A DNA stretch of 17,080 bases from Anaerolineaceae bacterium (GTDB taxonomy: Bacteria > Chloroflexota > Anaerolineae > Anaerolineales > Anaerolineaceae). Location: positions 1-17,080 of the forward strand of contig JAIOTF010000240.1 of the NCBI GenBank assembly GCA_021107195.1. Direction: 5' to 3'. Position 1 is the stretch's first letter; every line of letters starts with the position of its first letter. The notes below the pieces were generated by a model, which made no database searches, was not told the origin of the DNA, and saw nothing but the letters and a program-made list of their open reading frames with translations. Shown here in pieces: positions 6,560 through 14,133 of this stretch. A program made the translations under genes and the position numbers.

Positions 6560-7261
6560 ATGTTTGACATCATCGCTTTTGACGCCGACGACACCCTCTG
6601 GCACAATGAAAACATCTACATCGCTGCCCAGAAAAAATTGCAGCACATCCTCTCACGTATTGCCATTCCGACGGAAGTCGAAAGGACCCTGAACGAGACT
6701 GAACACCGCAACCTGTCCTGCTACGGCTACGGCATCAAGAGCTTCATTCTCTCCTGCCTGGAAACGGCGATGGTCGCCACAAACGGCAGGATTACCGGAA
6801 AAGAAATTCGCAAAATCCTCGACCTGGGAAAATTCATGATGGATGCAGAACTTGAACTCATCGACCACGTCCAGGAAGTTATCGAGACTCTTTCCAACAA
6901 ATACACCCTCATGCTCATTACCAAAGGTGACCTGCTTGACCAGGAGCGAAAACTTTCCCGCTCTGGCCTCGCGCCCTGTTTCAAATATGTTGAAATCGTC
7001 AGCGGAAAGAAACCGGAAGATTATGCCGCCATCCTGGACCGCTACCAGATACCCTCTTCACGCTTTCTGATGATCGGTAATTCTCTGCGGTCTGACGTGC
7101 TGCCTGTGCTTGCCATCAACGGGCAGGCCGTGCATATCCCCTACGCCTCCACCTGGGTACACGAATTGGTTGACCCATCCGAGGCAGCAGGCAATACCTA
7201 TCACGAACTGGCAAACATCCAGTTGCTGCCGGCCTGGCTTGAGGAATACGAGCAATCGTAG
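6560..7261 (+). CDS. HAD-superfamily hydrolase
   Basis: 233 residues. Motif I is FDADDTLW, with Asp8 as nucleophile and Asp10 as general acid/base. Motif II is Thr121 in LITKGD. The motif III lysine is in SGKKPEDY (150-151), and motif IV is GNSLRSDVLP with Asp179. A helical cap lies between motifs I and II (about 15-100), so it is a subfamily I phosphatase or dehalogenase-type enzyme; the substrate is unknown. ATG 6560 follows AAAGGAG at a good distance. The frame is open further upstream to 6407, but that stretch overlaps the preceding gene's end and is not HAD-like. Confidence 0.88.
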   Translation: MFDIIAFDADDTLWHNENIYIAAQKKLQHILSRIAIPTEVERTLNETEHRNLSCYGYGIKSFILSCLETAMVATNGRITGKEIRKILDLGKFMMDAELELIDHVQEVIETLSNKYTLMLITKGDLLDQERKLSRSGLAPCFKYVEIVSGKKPEDYAAILDRYQIPSSRFLMIGNSLRSDVLPVLAINGQAVHIPYASTWVHELVDPSEAAGNTYHELANIQLLPAWLEEYEQS

Positions 7262-7449
7262 TGACGAAGCATACCTCGCCCGTGTCAGGGAACACAAGCA
7301 ATTCGTAGCAGCGAGGCATCCAGCAAACCCCTAGACACTGTGCCTCGACCATGCCGGAAAAACTATACCCTCGTCCAGTAGCAAATCAAACCCCTAACTC
7401 CGTAGAATAAAGCTACCTTTACCATCGCCTTCCCGGAAAGGAGCTTTGT

Positions 7450-8439
7450 ATGACCAGGAATCGCAGCCACGCCATCCGTCTGCTGCTTGCAGTCTTGTGC
7501 CTGATCGCCATGATTGTCCTTCTATGGAACCCGGCACGCAGCCTGCTTTCCTTCCAAAAAGTCACTGATTTTCCCCTCTACAGTATGCACCTTTATAGCA
7601 ATAACAGCTTCACGCGCTACATTCAGGAAAGCGAGCGTGCCATTAAGCCCATCTCCTCCCGGCAAACTGCTCCGAATTGGGCCTGCACCGTCTTCAGCGC
7701 TGCCGACCCCAAGGGTGCGCCGCTGCTGGGACGCAATTTCGACTGGAACCACAATCCCGCCCTGCTGCTCTTCAATCACCCGCAGGAAGGCTATGATTCG
7801 GTGACAATGGTCGATATTTCCTATCTGGGATTTGATTTGAATGACGCCTCCTTCATCGACCGTTTCCAGGCTTTCGATGCTGCCCACATTCCCTTTGACG
7901 GTTTGAACGAGGCCGGCCTGGCAGTAGGCATGAATGCCGTCTCTCATGCGGAAGCCTGGCTGGATCCCCAAAACCCGACCATCGGCAGTCTGGCCCCCAT
8001 CCGCCTGATCCTCGACCAGGCTGCCACTGTGGAAGAGGCACTGGCTTTGCTGCAAAATTACAACATTGATTTTGAAGGCGAAACGCCCATCCATTACCTG
8101 ATAGCCGATGCCAGCGGGGCATCCGTCATCATTGAATACATCGATAACGAGATGCGCATCCTGGAACCGCAAAATCCCGGCTGGCAGGTCTCTACCAATT
8201 TTCTGTTCTCCGAACGCCCCGCCGAGCAATGGCCGCAAATGTGCAATCGCTACCGCCATGCCGACGAAACGCTGGCCAAAAACAGTGGTCAGCTTGATGC
8301 CTCATCCGCCATGTCCCTCTTGCAGAACGTCTCACAGAGCAACACACGCTGGTCGATTGTCTATCACATGGACAGCGGAGAAATCGACCTGGTGATGGGA
8401 CGGGACTACGGAGATGTACTGCATTTTGATCTGCATTAA
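7450..8439 (+). CDS. Linear amide C-N hydrolase (Ntn, choloylglycine hydrolase/C45-like), membrane-anchored
   Basis: 329 residues. One hydrophobic segment (about 9-27, IRLLLAVLCLIAMIVLLW) serves as signal anchor or signal peptide, so the enzyme domain is outside the membrane. The putative Ntn nucleophile is Cys79 in PNWACTVFSA, followed by GRNFDWN (94-100) with the conserved Arg and Asp, and by GLNEAGLAVGMNAV, a family signature. As in relatives, the Cys would need to be exposed by processing to become N-terminal. It probably hydrolyses an acyl-amide bond (bile-salt-like, penicillin-like or acyl-homoserine-lactone-like compounds are known family substrates); the actual one is unknown. ATG 7450 follows AAAGGAG at 6 bases. 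It ends at a strong terminator 2 bases after the stop. Confidence 0.85.
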   Translation: MTRNRSHAIRLLLAVLCLIAMIVLLWNPARSLLSFQKVTDFPLYSMHLYSNNSFTRYIQESERAIKPISSRQTAPNWACTVFSAADPKGAPLLGRNFDWNHNPALLLFNHPQEGYDSVTMVDISYLGFDLNDASFIDRFQAFDAAHIPFDGLNEAGLAVGMNAVSHAEAWLDPQNPTIGSLAPIRLILDQAATVEEALALLQNYNIDFEGETPIHYLIADASGASVIIEYIDNEMRILEPQNPGWQVSTNFLFSERPAEQWPQMCNRYRHADETLAKNSGQLDASSAMSLLQNVSQSNTRWSIVYHMDSGEIDLVMGRDYGDVLHFDLH

Positions 8440-8440
8440 A

Positions 8441-8479
8441 AAAAAACGTACCCTTCGACAAACTCAAGGTACGTTTTTT
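8441..8479. terminator. Bidirectional terminator containing an LSLSKG-type repeat
   Basis: AAAAAACGTACC (8441-8452) pairs with GGTACGTTTTTT (8468-8479), with a 15-base interior (CTTCGACAAACTCAA). It closes the rightward amidase gene (stop at 8439) and, on the minus strand, the tRNA-Sec transcript. The core CCCTTCGACAAACTCAAGG is a near copy of the CCCTTCGACAAGCTCAGGG repeat found dispersed in many bacterial genomes. Confidence 0.85.
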
Positions 8480-8483
8480 CAGG

Positions 8484-8577
8484 CGGGAATGAATGGGAGT
8501 CGAACCCACCGCAGCCCGCAACGCGGCCCGCCACCAATTTTGAAGACTGGGAAGCCCACCGGGACCTATCCATTCCC
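8484..8577 (-). tRNA. selC: tRNA-Sec (anticodon TCA)
   Basis: 94 bases. Minus-strand order: 8-bp acceptor GGGAATGG pairing with TTCATTCCC-side bases (last pair G-U); 6-bp D stem AGGTCC/GGGCTT around a CGGT loop, as in E. coli selC; anticodon arm CCAGT-CTTCAAA-ATTGG with anticodon TCA; a long variable arm (GCGGGCCGC...GCGGGCTGC, one mismatch); T arm GTGGG-TTCGACT-CCCAT; discriminator G. The 8-bp acceptor, long D stem and long variable arm are diagnostic for bacterial selenocysteine tRNA. The encoded 3' end is GCC followed by T, so the final A of CCA must be added by the CCA enzyme. It has its own promoter and terminator. Together with the SelD fusion at 10545 it indicates that this organism makes selenoproteins. 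Confidence 0.95.
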
Positions 8578-8584
8578 GTCGTTA

Positions 8585-8614
8585 AGCATAACCGATACCC
8601 GGTCTGACTGTCAA
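8585..8614 (-). promoter_or_regulatory. Promoter of the tRNA-Sec gene
   Basis: On the minus strand a perfect TTGACA (8609-8614), an 18-base spacer and TATGCT (8585-8590), with predicted transcription start at about 8578, directly at the mature 5' end. It sits just past the stop of the GGDEF gene (8631), so the tRNA is transcribed independently. Confidence 0.75.
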
Positions 8615-8630
8615 CAACAGCGCAAAAAAC

Positions 8631-9281
8631 TTACGCCTCAAACACCTTTACCCGATTTCGGCCTTCACGCTTGGCTTGATACATTGCCTGGTCGGCTGCC
8701 TGCATGACTGCATGGCCAGAATCACCATGCAGCGGACAAAGGGCCACCCCCAAAGAAATCGAAAGCTGTTCAGGAAAAAGGCGGTGTTTTTTGTTGTTCA
8801 ATGTCTGCACCCCCAGGCGCAGCGATTCTGCCCGCTGGATCGCGCTCTCTAAATCGATCTCTGGCAGGATGACCAGGAATTCCTCGCCTCCAAAGCGGCA
8901 GACAATATCTCCGCTGCGCACACTGGACTGTAAAAACAATCCAATCTGACGCAAAACAATATCGCCAACATCATGTCCATAGCGATCGTTGAATTGCTTG
9001 AAATGATCGATATCCAGCATGATCACCCCCAACATCATATCCTTGCGCAGCGCCCTGGATATTTCCCTTTCCAAAGCTGCTTCCAGATAACGCCGGTTAT
9101 ATAAACCTGTCAATGGGTCACGGACGGCCTGCATCCGCAGTTCTTCACGCAAGCGCAGGTTTTCTACAGTCAACAGGAATTGCTGCACTACTGAAACAGC
9201 CAGTTGCTGGATTTGCTTGACTTTTTGTCCAGGCTGCAAAACAAATTGGAAGACGCCCCATGGGTGTACAAAGGAATACAT
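8631..9281 (-). CDS. GGDEF diguanylate cyclase domain protein (5' part broken)
   Basis: 216 residues. A coiled linker (ENLRLREELRMQAVRDPLTG) precedes an intact GGDEF domain: LYNRRYLEAAL, DIDHFKQFNDRYGH, active-site GGEEF and the inhibitory-site RxxD (RSGD) five residues before it. It should make c-di-GMP from two GTP if expressed. The first about 20 residues (WGVFQFVLQPGQ) are the last strands of a GAF domain whose upstream part lies in another frame (see the remnant at 9255-9370). ATG 9281 has no ribosome site and is preceded by two tandem in-frame TGA codons, so true expression of this frame is doubtful. It may be a decaying GAF-GGDEF gene, or the shift may be a sequencing error in a G-run. 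Confidence 0.75.
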   Translation of the reverse strand: MYSFVHPWGVFQFVLQPGQKVKQIQQLAVSVVQQFLLTVENLRLREELRMQAVRDPLTGLYNRRYLEAALEREISRALRKDMMLGVIMLDIDHFKQFNDRYGHDVGDIVLRQIGLFLQSSVRSGDIVCRFGGEEFLVILPEIDLESAIQRAESLRLGVQTLNNKKHRLFPEQLSISLGVALCPLHGDSGHAVMQAADQAMYQAKREGRNRVKVFEA

Positions 9282-9370
9282 AAAGACTGCTGGGCAGCAA
9301 TCGAGTCATCATCCCCAATATAACAATCTGACAAAAAAGGTTCCTGTTCAGCAAAATAATCGCTTTTAGA
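9255..9370 (-). pseudogene. GAF-domain remnant, frameshifted from the GGDEF gene
   Basis: In a different minus-strand frame the sequence reads SKSDYFAEQEPFLSDC, YIGDDDSIAAQQ, SLCIPLYTHG, which is the usual end of a GAF domain before a GGDEF linker (LCxPL...G.V...LQ). One extra base in the GGGG run at 9256-9259 would join it to VFQFVLQPGQ of the GGDEF frame. Upstream the frame meets TGA at 9371-9373, and the earlier half of the GAF domain is missing. This indicates both a frameshift and a 5' truncation. Confidence 0.6.
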
Positions 9371-9446
9371 TCACCCCGGAGGAAAATTTTTGTCACCAGT
9401 ATTAATTAAAATATCATTCTACAACAATTTTTAGCTTCTAAAAACA

Positions 9447-9480
9447 AAATCTTCCCCGAGGCGTTAACCGGGGAAAATTT
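9447..9480 (-). terminator. Terminator of the alpha/beta hydrolase gene
   Basis: TTCCCCG (9452-9458) pairs with CGGGGAA (9469-9475), extended across one mismatch by AAAT/ATTT. On the minus strand it is followed by ATTTTGTTTTT. It lies 18 bases after the stop of the leftward hydrolase gene. Confidence 0.75.
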
Positions 9481-9497
9481 ATTCATTCATAGCAATT

Positions 9498-10346
9498 TCA
9501 ACTCAAATGTGCATCAAGCCACTGCACAATATCCTTTATCACTTCATCTTGCTCAGGCTCATTAAGGATCTCATGATACAAACCCTCATACAGCTTAAGC
9601 GTCTTGTCAGCAGATTGCGCCCTGGCATACAAATCCTTGCTGCCCTGCGGGTCTGAAAGGCGGTCTGCTGTACCCTGCATGATCAACACCGGCAGGGTGA
9701 TCTTCTCCATATTGGCTTGAATGAATTTGATAATACGATTGATCTCTGCCCCGGTGCGTACGGGGACGCCGCCGCGGTAGTTGAGCGGATCGCTGTCGTA
9801 TTTCCGAACCACTTCTTCATCCCTTGAGATGAAGGTACCGTCCAGTACAATCGTTGGCAAATTGAGCGCGATCTTCGAAACCACACCGGCCAATTTAACC
9901 ATCAAAGGTGAAATGTCTTTGCTGATCTGTAAAGTCGCCCCGCTGGTCAACAACCCATTCAACGCAAGCTGACGGTTAATCGCATAACTAACGACAATTT
10001 CCCCGCCCAGGCTATGACCGAAAAGAAATAGCGGCTTTCCATCACTTCGCTTGCGAGCTCGCTCTAAAAACTCATCCAAATCATCCCAAAAATCATCAAA
10101 ATTCTTGATTTTTGCTGATGGCCCGGAAGGGTCTGATTTGCCATGCCTGCGCTGATCAAACGTCCCCACGCCATAACCGCGTTCGTTCAAGGCAGCCGCC
10201 ACATGGGCATAGCGCCCGCTGTGCTCCGCCCATCCATGAACGATCACTACCATACCTTTGAACTCATCTTCTGGCAGCCACCACTGTTCATATAATTCCA
10301 AACCATCTTTGGTCTTAAAGGTACCCTCGCTGTGAACAACACCCAT
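9498..10346 (-). CDS. Alpha/beta hydrolase, monoacylglycerol lipase-like
   Basis: 282 residues, full length for the Hydrolase_4 / serine aminopeptidase S33-type lysophospholipase family. HGWAEHSGRY (37-46) holds the oxyanion region and is a signature of monoacylglycerol lipases, as is FDQRRHGKSD. Ser112 in GHSLGG is the nucleophile, with Asp228 (QGTADRLSD) and His258 (LYHEILNE) completing the triad. There is no signal peptide, so it is cytoplasmic; it probably hydrolyses monoacylglycerols or lysophospholipids. ATG 10346 follows GGAGG at 7 bases. It is a single-gene unit with a terminator at 9447-9480. Confidence 0.9.
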   Translation of the reverse strand: MGVVHSEGTFKTKDGLELYEQWWLPEDEFKGMVVIVHGWAEHSGRYAHVAAALNERGYGVGTFDQRRHGKSDPSGPSAKIKNFDDFWDDLDEFLERARKRSDGKPLFLFGHSLGGEIVVSYAINRQLALNGLLTSGATLQISKDISPLMVKLAGVVSKIALNLPTIVLDGTFISRDEEVVRKYDSDPLNYRGGVPVRTGAEINRIIKFIQANMEKITLPVLIMQGTADRLSDPQGSKDLYARAQSADKTLKLYEGLYHEILNEPEQDEVIKDIVQWLDAHLS

Positions 10347-10544
10347 TTAACTTCCTCCATCGATTCTAAATAACGCGGATTGGATCCACTCGCTCTATTG
10401 TATCTCTTTCCCGGAGTTAAGCAAAAGAAATCCTTATCTGATATGATTCGTATACTCAAAGATAAATGCCAAATCAGCTCATCAAGCCAGACCAAATACA
10501 GGATAATATTTATCTTATTTCAACTTTTATCAGGAGAAAACCAC

Positions 10545-12764
10545 ATGCAGCCGATTTACCTGGACTATAACGCCACCACGCCCATCGCCCGCGAAGTGGC
10601 TGAGGCAATGACCCCCTATCTGTATGAACACTTCGGCAACCCATCCAGCAGTCATCCTTATGGAACCACCACGCGGCTGGCAACTGAAGCTGCCCGTACT
10701 GAAGTGGCCTCCTTGCTTGCCTGCAAACCATCCGAAGTGATCTTCACCAGCGGCGGTACCGAGAGCAATAACTTCGCCATTCGCGGGGCCGCCCTGGCCA
10801 ACCGCGCGCGCGGGAACCACATCATCACCTCAGCCGTGGAACACCCTGCCGTTCTGGAAGTGTGCCGCTGGCTGGAAGAACAAGGCTTTCGTTTAACCAT
10901 CCTGCCCGTGGATGAAACCGGAATGGTACGCCCTGAAGACCTGAAAAAATCCATCACCAGTGACACCATCCTAGTGACGATCATGCACGCCAACAATGAA
11001 GTCGGCACAATCCAGCCCATCGCTGAACTGGCCGAAATTGCCCACAATCACGGAGCATTGATGCACACCGATGCCGCCCAATCGGTCGGCAAGATACCAG
11101 TTCAGGTGGATACTCTGGGTGTCGATTTGCTATCTGTGGCCGGTCATAAGTTATATGCCCCCAAAGGCATCGGCGCACTCTTCCAACGCAGCGGTGTACA
11201 ACTCACAAAGCTCATGTTTGGCGCCAACCACGAAATCAATCGCCGCCCGGGCACCGAAAATGTATTGGAAATTGTCGGCCTAGGAAAAGCCTGCGAGATT
11301 GCCGCCCGCGACCTCAATAAAAATACCGCCCACTATCAGGAAATGCGCGACCGCCTCTTCACCGCTTTGCGCCAGAAATTCGATGAAGATGTCTTGCGCA
11401 GGAACGGGCATCCCCAACTTTGCCTCCCAAATACCCTCAATGTCAGTTTCCGAAGCGTCGAGGCCAACACCCTGCTCTCTGAGATCAGCGACGAAGTGGC
11501 AGCTTCGGCAGGAGCTGCCTGCCATGCTGAGAGTGTAGATGTCTCCAGCGTACTGGAAGCCATGCGCCTGCCGCTGGAATGGGCAATGGGCACGGTACGC
11601 CTTTCGGTGGGACGAGCCACAACCTCCACCGGGATAGATCAAGCTGCGCAAATCGTCAGTCAGGCCGTAGAACGGCTTTTGCCGCAAGGAGTATGGGTTG
11701 CTCCTGTCTTGCAGTCCGACAAAAAAGAGATCAAGCTCACGCGTTACACCCATGGTCTTGGCTGTGCCTGCAAGCTGCGTCCCCAGGCGCTGGAATCTGT
11801 ACTGCAATCCCTGCCGCAGACGGCTGACCCAATGGTTCTGGTCGGCACAGAAACAGCCGACGATGCCGCTGTCTACCAGGTAAGCGAAGAAACAGCCATT
11901 GTGCAGACAGTGGACTTCTTTACGCCAATTGTGGACGATCCCTACTGGTTCGGGGCCATCTCGGCCGCCAATTCATTAAGTGACATCTACGCTATGGGCG
12001 CCCGCCCCTTGTTTGCGCTGAATATCGTTGGCTTCCCTTCCAATCGCTTGCCATTATGGGTGCTGGAAAGAATCCTCAAAGGGGCAGCAGACAAAGCTGC
12101 CGAAGCGGGTATCAGCATCATTGGCGGGCATACGGTAGACGATACAGAGCCCAAATTCGGCCTGGCTGTCACTGGTATCATCAACCCGAAGCAAGTAATG
12201 CGCAATAACACTGCCCGCCCCGGAGACGCACTTATTCTGACCAAACCCCTGGGCATTGGCATTCTGGCCACCGCCGCCAAACGCGGATTGGCGTCAAAAA
12301 GCGAAATGATGGAGGCTATACAATTCATGGCCGCCCTAAATCGCCAGGCGGCTGAAGCCATGTCGGTGACCGGCGCCAGCGCCTGCACCGACATTACCGG
12401 CTTTGGCCTGTTAGGACACCTGCACGAAATGACCGCTGGCAGCCATGTGAACGCCGTTCTGTCCGCCAGTGCTGTTCCCATCCTGGCATCCGCCCGCCGT
12501 CTTGCCGGCACCGATGTAATTCCCGGTGGGACGCGCGACAACCTGGCCTATGTCCTCCCGTCGGTAGATTTTGCAAATTCGCTGAACGAAACAGAGCAAT
12601 TGCTGCTGGCCGATGCGCAAACCTCCGGCGGACTCTTGATCAGCTTACCGGAATCGCAGGCCAACGGCTTACTTGCCGAACTTCATACTCGTGGAATCAG
12701 GAATGCAGCCCAAATCGGCAGAGTCACTGCTCAGGGCAGTGGGCGCATCATCATTGAAACCTGA
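10545..12764 (+). CDS. selD: Fused cysteine desulfurase (NifS-like) - selenide, water dikinase (SelD)
   Basis: 739 residues in one frame. Residues 1 to about 385 are a class V aminotransferase of the NifS type: YLDYNATTP, HANNEVGT, PLP Lys202 in SVAGHKLYAPKG, RRPGTEN, and catalytic Cys326 in SAGAACHAES. Residues of about 395-739 are a complete SelD: LTRYTHGLGCACKL with active-site Cys407, Cys409 and Lys410 (Cys17, Cys19 and Lys20 of E. coli SelD), then GTETADDAAVY, VDFFTPIVDDPYWFG, IIGGHTVDDTEPKFGLAVTG, TGFGLLGHL and DAQTSGGLL. The first half should release selenium (or sulfur) from selenocysteine or cysteine and the second makes selenophosphate with ATP, so selenium may be passed directly between them. 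Active-site position 17 is Cys, not Sec. ATG 10545 follows AGGAG at 8 bases; the frame is open upstream to 10380, but that part is not family-like. A terminator follows. Confidence 0.95.
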   Translation: MQPIYLDYNATTPIAREVAEAMTPYLYEHFGNPSSSHPYGTTTRLATEAARTEVASLLACKPSEVIFTSGGTESNNFAIRGAALANRARGNHIITSAVEHPAVLEVCRWLEEQGFRLTILPVDETGMVRPEDLKKSITSDTILVTIMHANNEVGTIQPIAELAEIAHNHGALMHTDAAQSVGKIPVQVDTLGVDLLSVAGHKLYAPKGIGALFQRSGVQLTKLMFGANHEINRRPGTENVLEIVGLGKACEIAARDLNKNTAHYQEMRDRLFTALRQKFDEDVLRRNGHPQLCLPNTLNVSFRSVEANTLLSEISDEVAASAGAACHAESVDVSSVLEAMRLPLEWAMGTVRLSVGRATTSTGIDQAAQIVSQAVERLLPQGVWVAPVLQSDKKEIKLTRYTHGLGCACKLRPQALESVLQSLPQTADPMVLVGTETADDAAVYQVSEETAIVQTVDFFTPIVDDPYWFGAISAANSLSDIYAMGARPLFALNIVGFPSNRLPLWVLERILKGAADKAAEAGISIIGGHTVDDTEPKFGLAVTGIINPKQVMRNNTARPGDALILTKPLGIGILATAAKRGLASKSEMMEAIQFMAALNRQAAEAMSVTGASACTDITGFGLLGHLHEMTAGSHVNAVLSASAVPILASARRLAGTDVIPGGTRDNLAYVLPSVDFANSLNETEQLLLADAQTSGGLLISLPESQANGLLAELHTRGIRNAAQIGRVTAQGSGRIIIET

Positions 12765-12911
12765 ACGCCAATTTCTACGGAACACAACTGCTCATTTCCT
12801 CCCAAAGTCTACCCTGCGCCCAATAATCCACCACAACATCTCCTATCAAAGCGACCCGCAAGGGAAGGGGCAAGCAGCAAAACTGACTTTGATCCAAAGC
12901 CCAAAGCATAA

Positions 12912-12945
12912 AAAACGCCGGCCATGCATTGCAGGCCGGCGTTTT
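12912..12945. terminator. Bidirectional terminator
   Basis: A perfect 12-bp stem, AAAACGCCGGCC (12912-12923) and GGCCGGCGTTTT (12934-12945), extended inside by TGC/GCA. It lies between the convergent NifS-SelD gene (stop 12764) and the response regulator gene (stop 12971) and can serve both. The 147 bases between the first stop and this hairpin show no other gene. Confidence 0.88.
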
Positions 12946-12970
12946 GTCGCAAGAACGATAACAAAGCTGA

Positions 12971-13969
12971 TCAGAGTTCACCCAAATCTTTGAGATAAAA
13001 GAACATGTCTACCACACGCGGATCAAACAACTTCCCTGATTGGGCATGAATATATTCAATCACCTTGTCCTTAGGCCAGGCTTTACGGTAGGGCCGGTCA
13101 GACGTCAGAGCATCCCACACATCCACCACAGCAAAGATACGCGCGGCAAGTGGAATTTGCTTATCTTTTAACCCCTGGGGGTATCCTGAACCATCCCAGC
13201 GTTCATGATGGCAATAGGGAATGTCCAATGCTGGACGCAGATAAGGAATAGAGCTAAGCGTTTCGTAGGCATAAACAGGATGCCGACGCATCGGTTCCCA
13301 TTCATCAATGGTCAATTCGCCCGGCTTGAGCAAAATCCGGTCCGGAATGGCAATCTTGCCGATATCATGTAATAAAGCACCGCGGCGGATATGCAGCAAT
13401 GCTTCCCCTTCAATGCCCAATTCCAGCGCCAGGCGAACTGTCATCACCGCGACTCGTTTGGAATGTCCCTCGGTTTCACCGTCCCGCAAATCCAGAACCC
13501 GTCCCCAGCCTTCCAGCGTGGTGTCGTAGGCTTGCCGCAAAGCACGGTTGGCTTCTTCAAGTTCAGATTGCTTTTCCAGCAGCCGCCGGTAGCGGTTCAA
13601 ACGCAGAATGGTATGCACCCGCGCTTCCAGTTCATCCGGGTCAATCGGCTTAGTGATGAAATCATCGGCGCCTGCATTCAATCCTTTCAGGCGCGACTCT
13701 CGGTCATCTAAAGCAGTAATGATCAAAATCGGAACTTCAGCCAGAACCGGGTCACTTCGCAATCGCCGGCAGACCTCAAAACCGTCCATCCCGGGCATCA
13801 ACACATCCAGAAGGATTAGGTCTGGTTGAATACTTTTCACCTTCTCTAGTGCCTCCCCCCCCGAAGAAGATAATATCAACTCATGGCCCGGCGATTGTAA
13901 GATCATCGCCAGATGCTGTAAACCCACCGGATTATCATCAACGATCAGAATTGTGTTTTGCGCCTGCAA
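12971..13969 (-). CDS. Response regulator with HD-GYP domain (RpfG-like)
   Basis: 332 residues. Receiver domain 1 to about 120: Asp11-Asp12, phosphoacceptor Asp55 (ILLDVLMPGMDG), Thr85 and Lys107 (FITKPID). A coiled linker (130-150) leads to an HD-GYP domain with the metal and catalytic residues EGHS (His169), LLHDIGK (His201, Asp202), RRHPVYAYE, YCHHERWDGSGYP (His254, His255, GYP 262-264) and DVWDALTSDRPYR. It should hydrolyse c-di-GMP under control of phosphorylation. No histidine kinase is nearby, so the partner is elsewhere. The start is a TTG at 13967-13969, supported by GAGGAGG 4-5 bases upstream and by the normal distance to LIVDD. Confidence 0.92.
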   Translation of the reverse strand: MQAQNTILIVDDNPVGLQHLAMILQSPGHELILSSSGGEALEKVKSIQPDLILLDVLMPGMDGFEVCRRLRSDPVLAEVPILIITALDDRESRLKGLNAGADDFITKPIDPDELEARVHTILRLNRYRRLLEKQSELEEANRALRQAYDTTLEGWGRVLDLRDGETEGHSKRVAVMTVRLALELGIEGEALLHIRRGALLHDIGKIAIPDRILLKPGELTIDEWEPMRRHPVYAYETLSSIPYLRPALDIPYCHHERWDGSGYPQGLKDKQIPLAARIFAVVDVWDALTSDRPYRKAWPKDKVIEYIHAQSGKLFDPRVVDMFFYLKDLGEL

Positions 13970-14110
13970 TGCGCCTCCTCGAGCCAGATAGTAGTATAGA
14001 TATTGTACGATGTTTTACTATTCCAGAATGAATTATGTTTCAAGATTCATGCCAAGATCAACCCTGATCCTGGACAATATGTCAAAAGTATCGCTCCGCT
14101 TCTTTTTTTT

Positions 14111-14128
14111 GTCAACTGGCCAGTTGAC
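14111..14128. promoter_or_regulatory. Perfect 18-bp palindrome, possible operator
   Basis: GTCAACTGG immediately followed by its reverse complement CCAGTTGAC, with eight T on its left. It lies 5 bases past the stop of the GH13 gene and about 140 bases upstream of the HD-GYP regulator. As a minus-strand hairpin it is followed by A, not U, so it does not look like an intrinsic terminator. A dimeric repressor site is the main alternative. Confidence 0.35.
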
Positions 14129-14133
14129 TGAAT

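Noticed and set aside
9256..9262. Programmed -1 frameshift joining the GAF and GGDEF frames
   Set aside because: No slippery heptamer is present (CATGGGGCG), and the GAF part is also truncated by a stop and missing its first half, so decay or a sequencing error is more likely.
9371..9373. TGA in the GAF remnant considered as Sec
   Set aside because: GAF domains have no conserved redox Cys there, and the frame upstream ends quickly at another stop.
10380..10544. Upstream extension of the NifS-SelD frame to ATG 10380
   Set aside because: The extra 55 residues are not NifS-like, whereas ATG 10545 has AGGAG at 8 bases and gives the family N-terminus YLDYNATTP.
14101..14128. T-run plus palindrome considered as an intrinsic terminator for the GH13 gene
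   Set aside because: The T-run lies on the wrong side for plus-strand transcription and reads as A on the minus strand, so no U-tract follows the hairpin in either direction.
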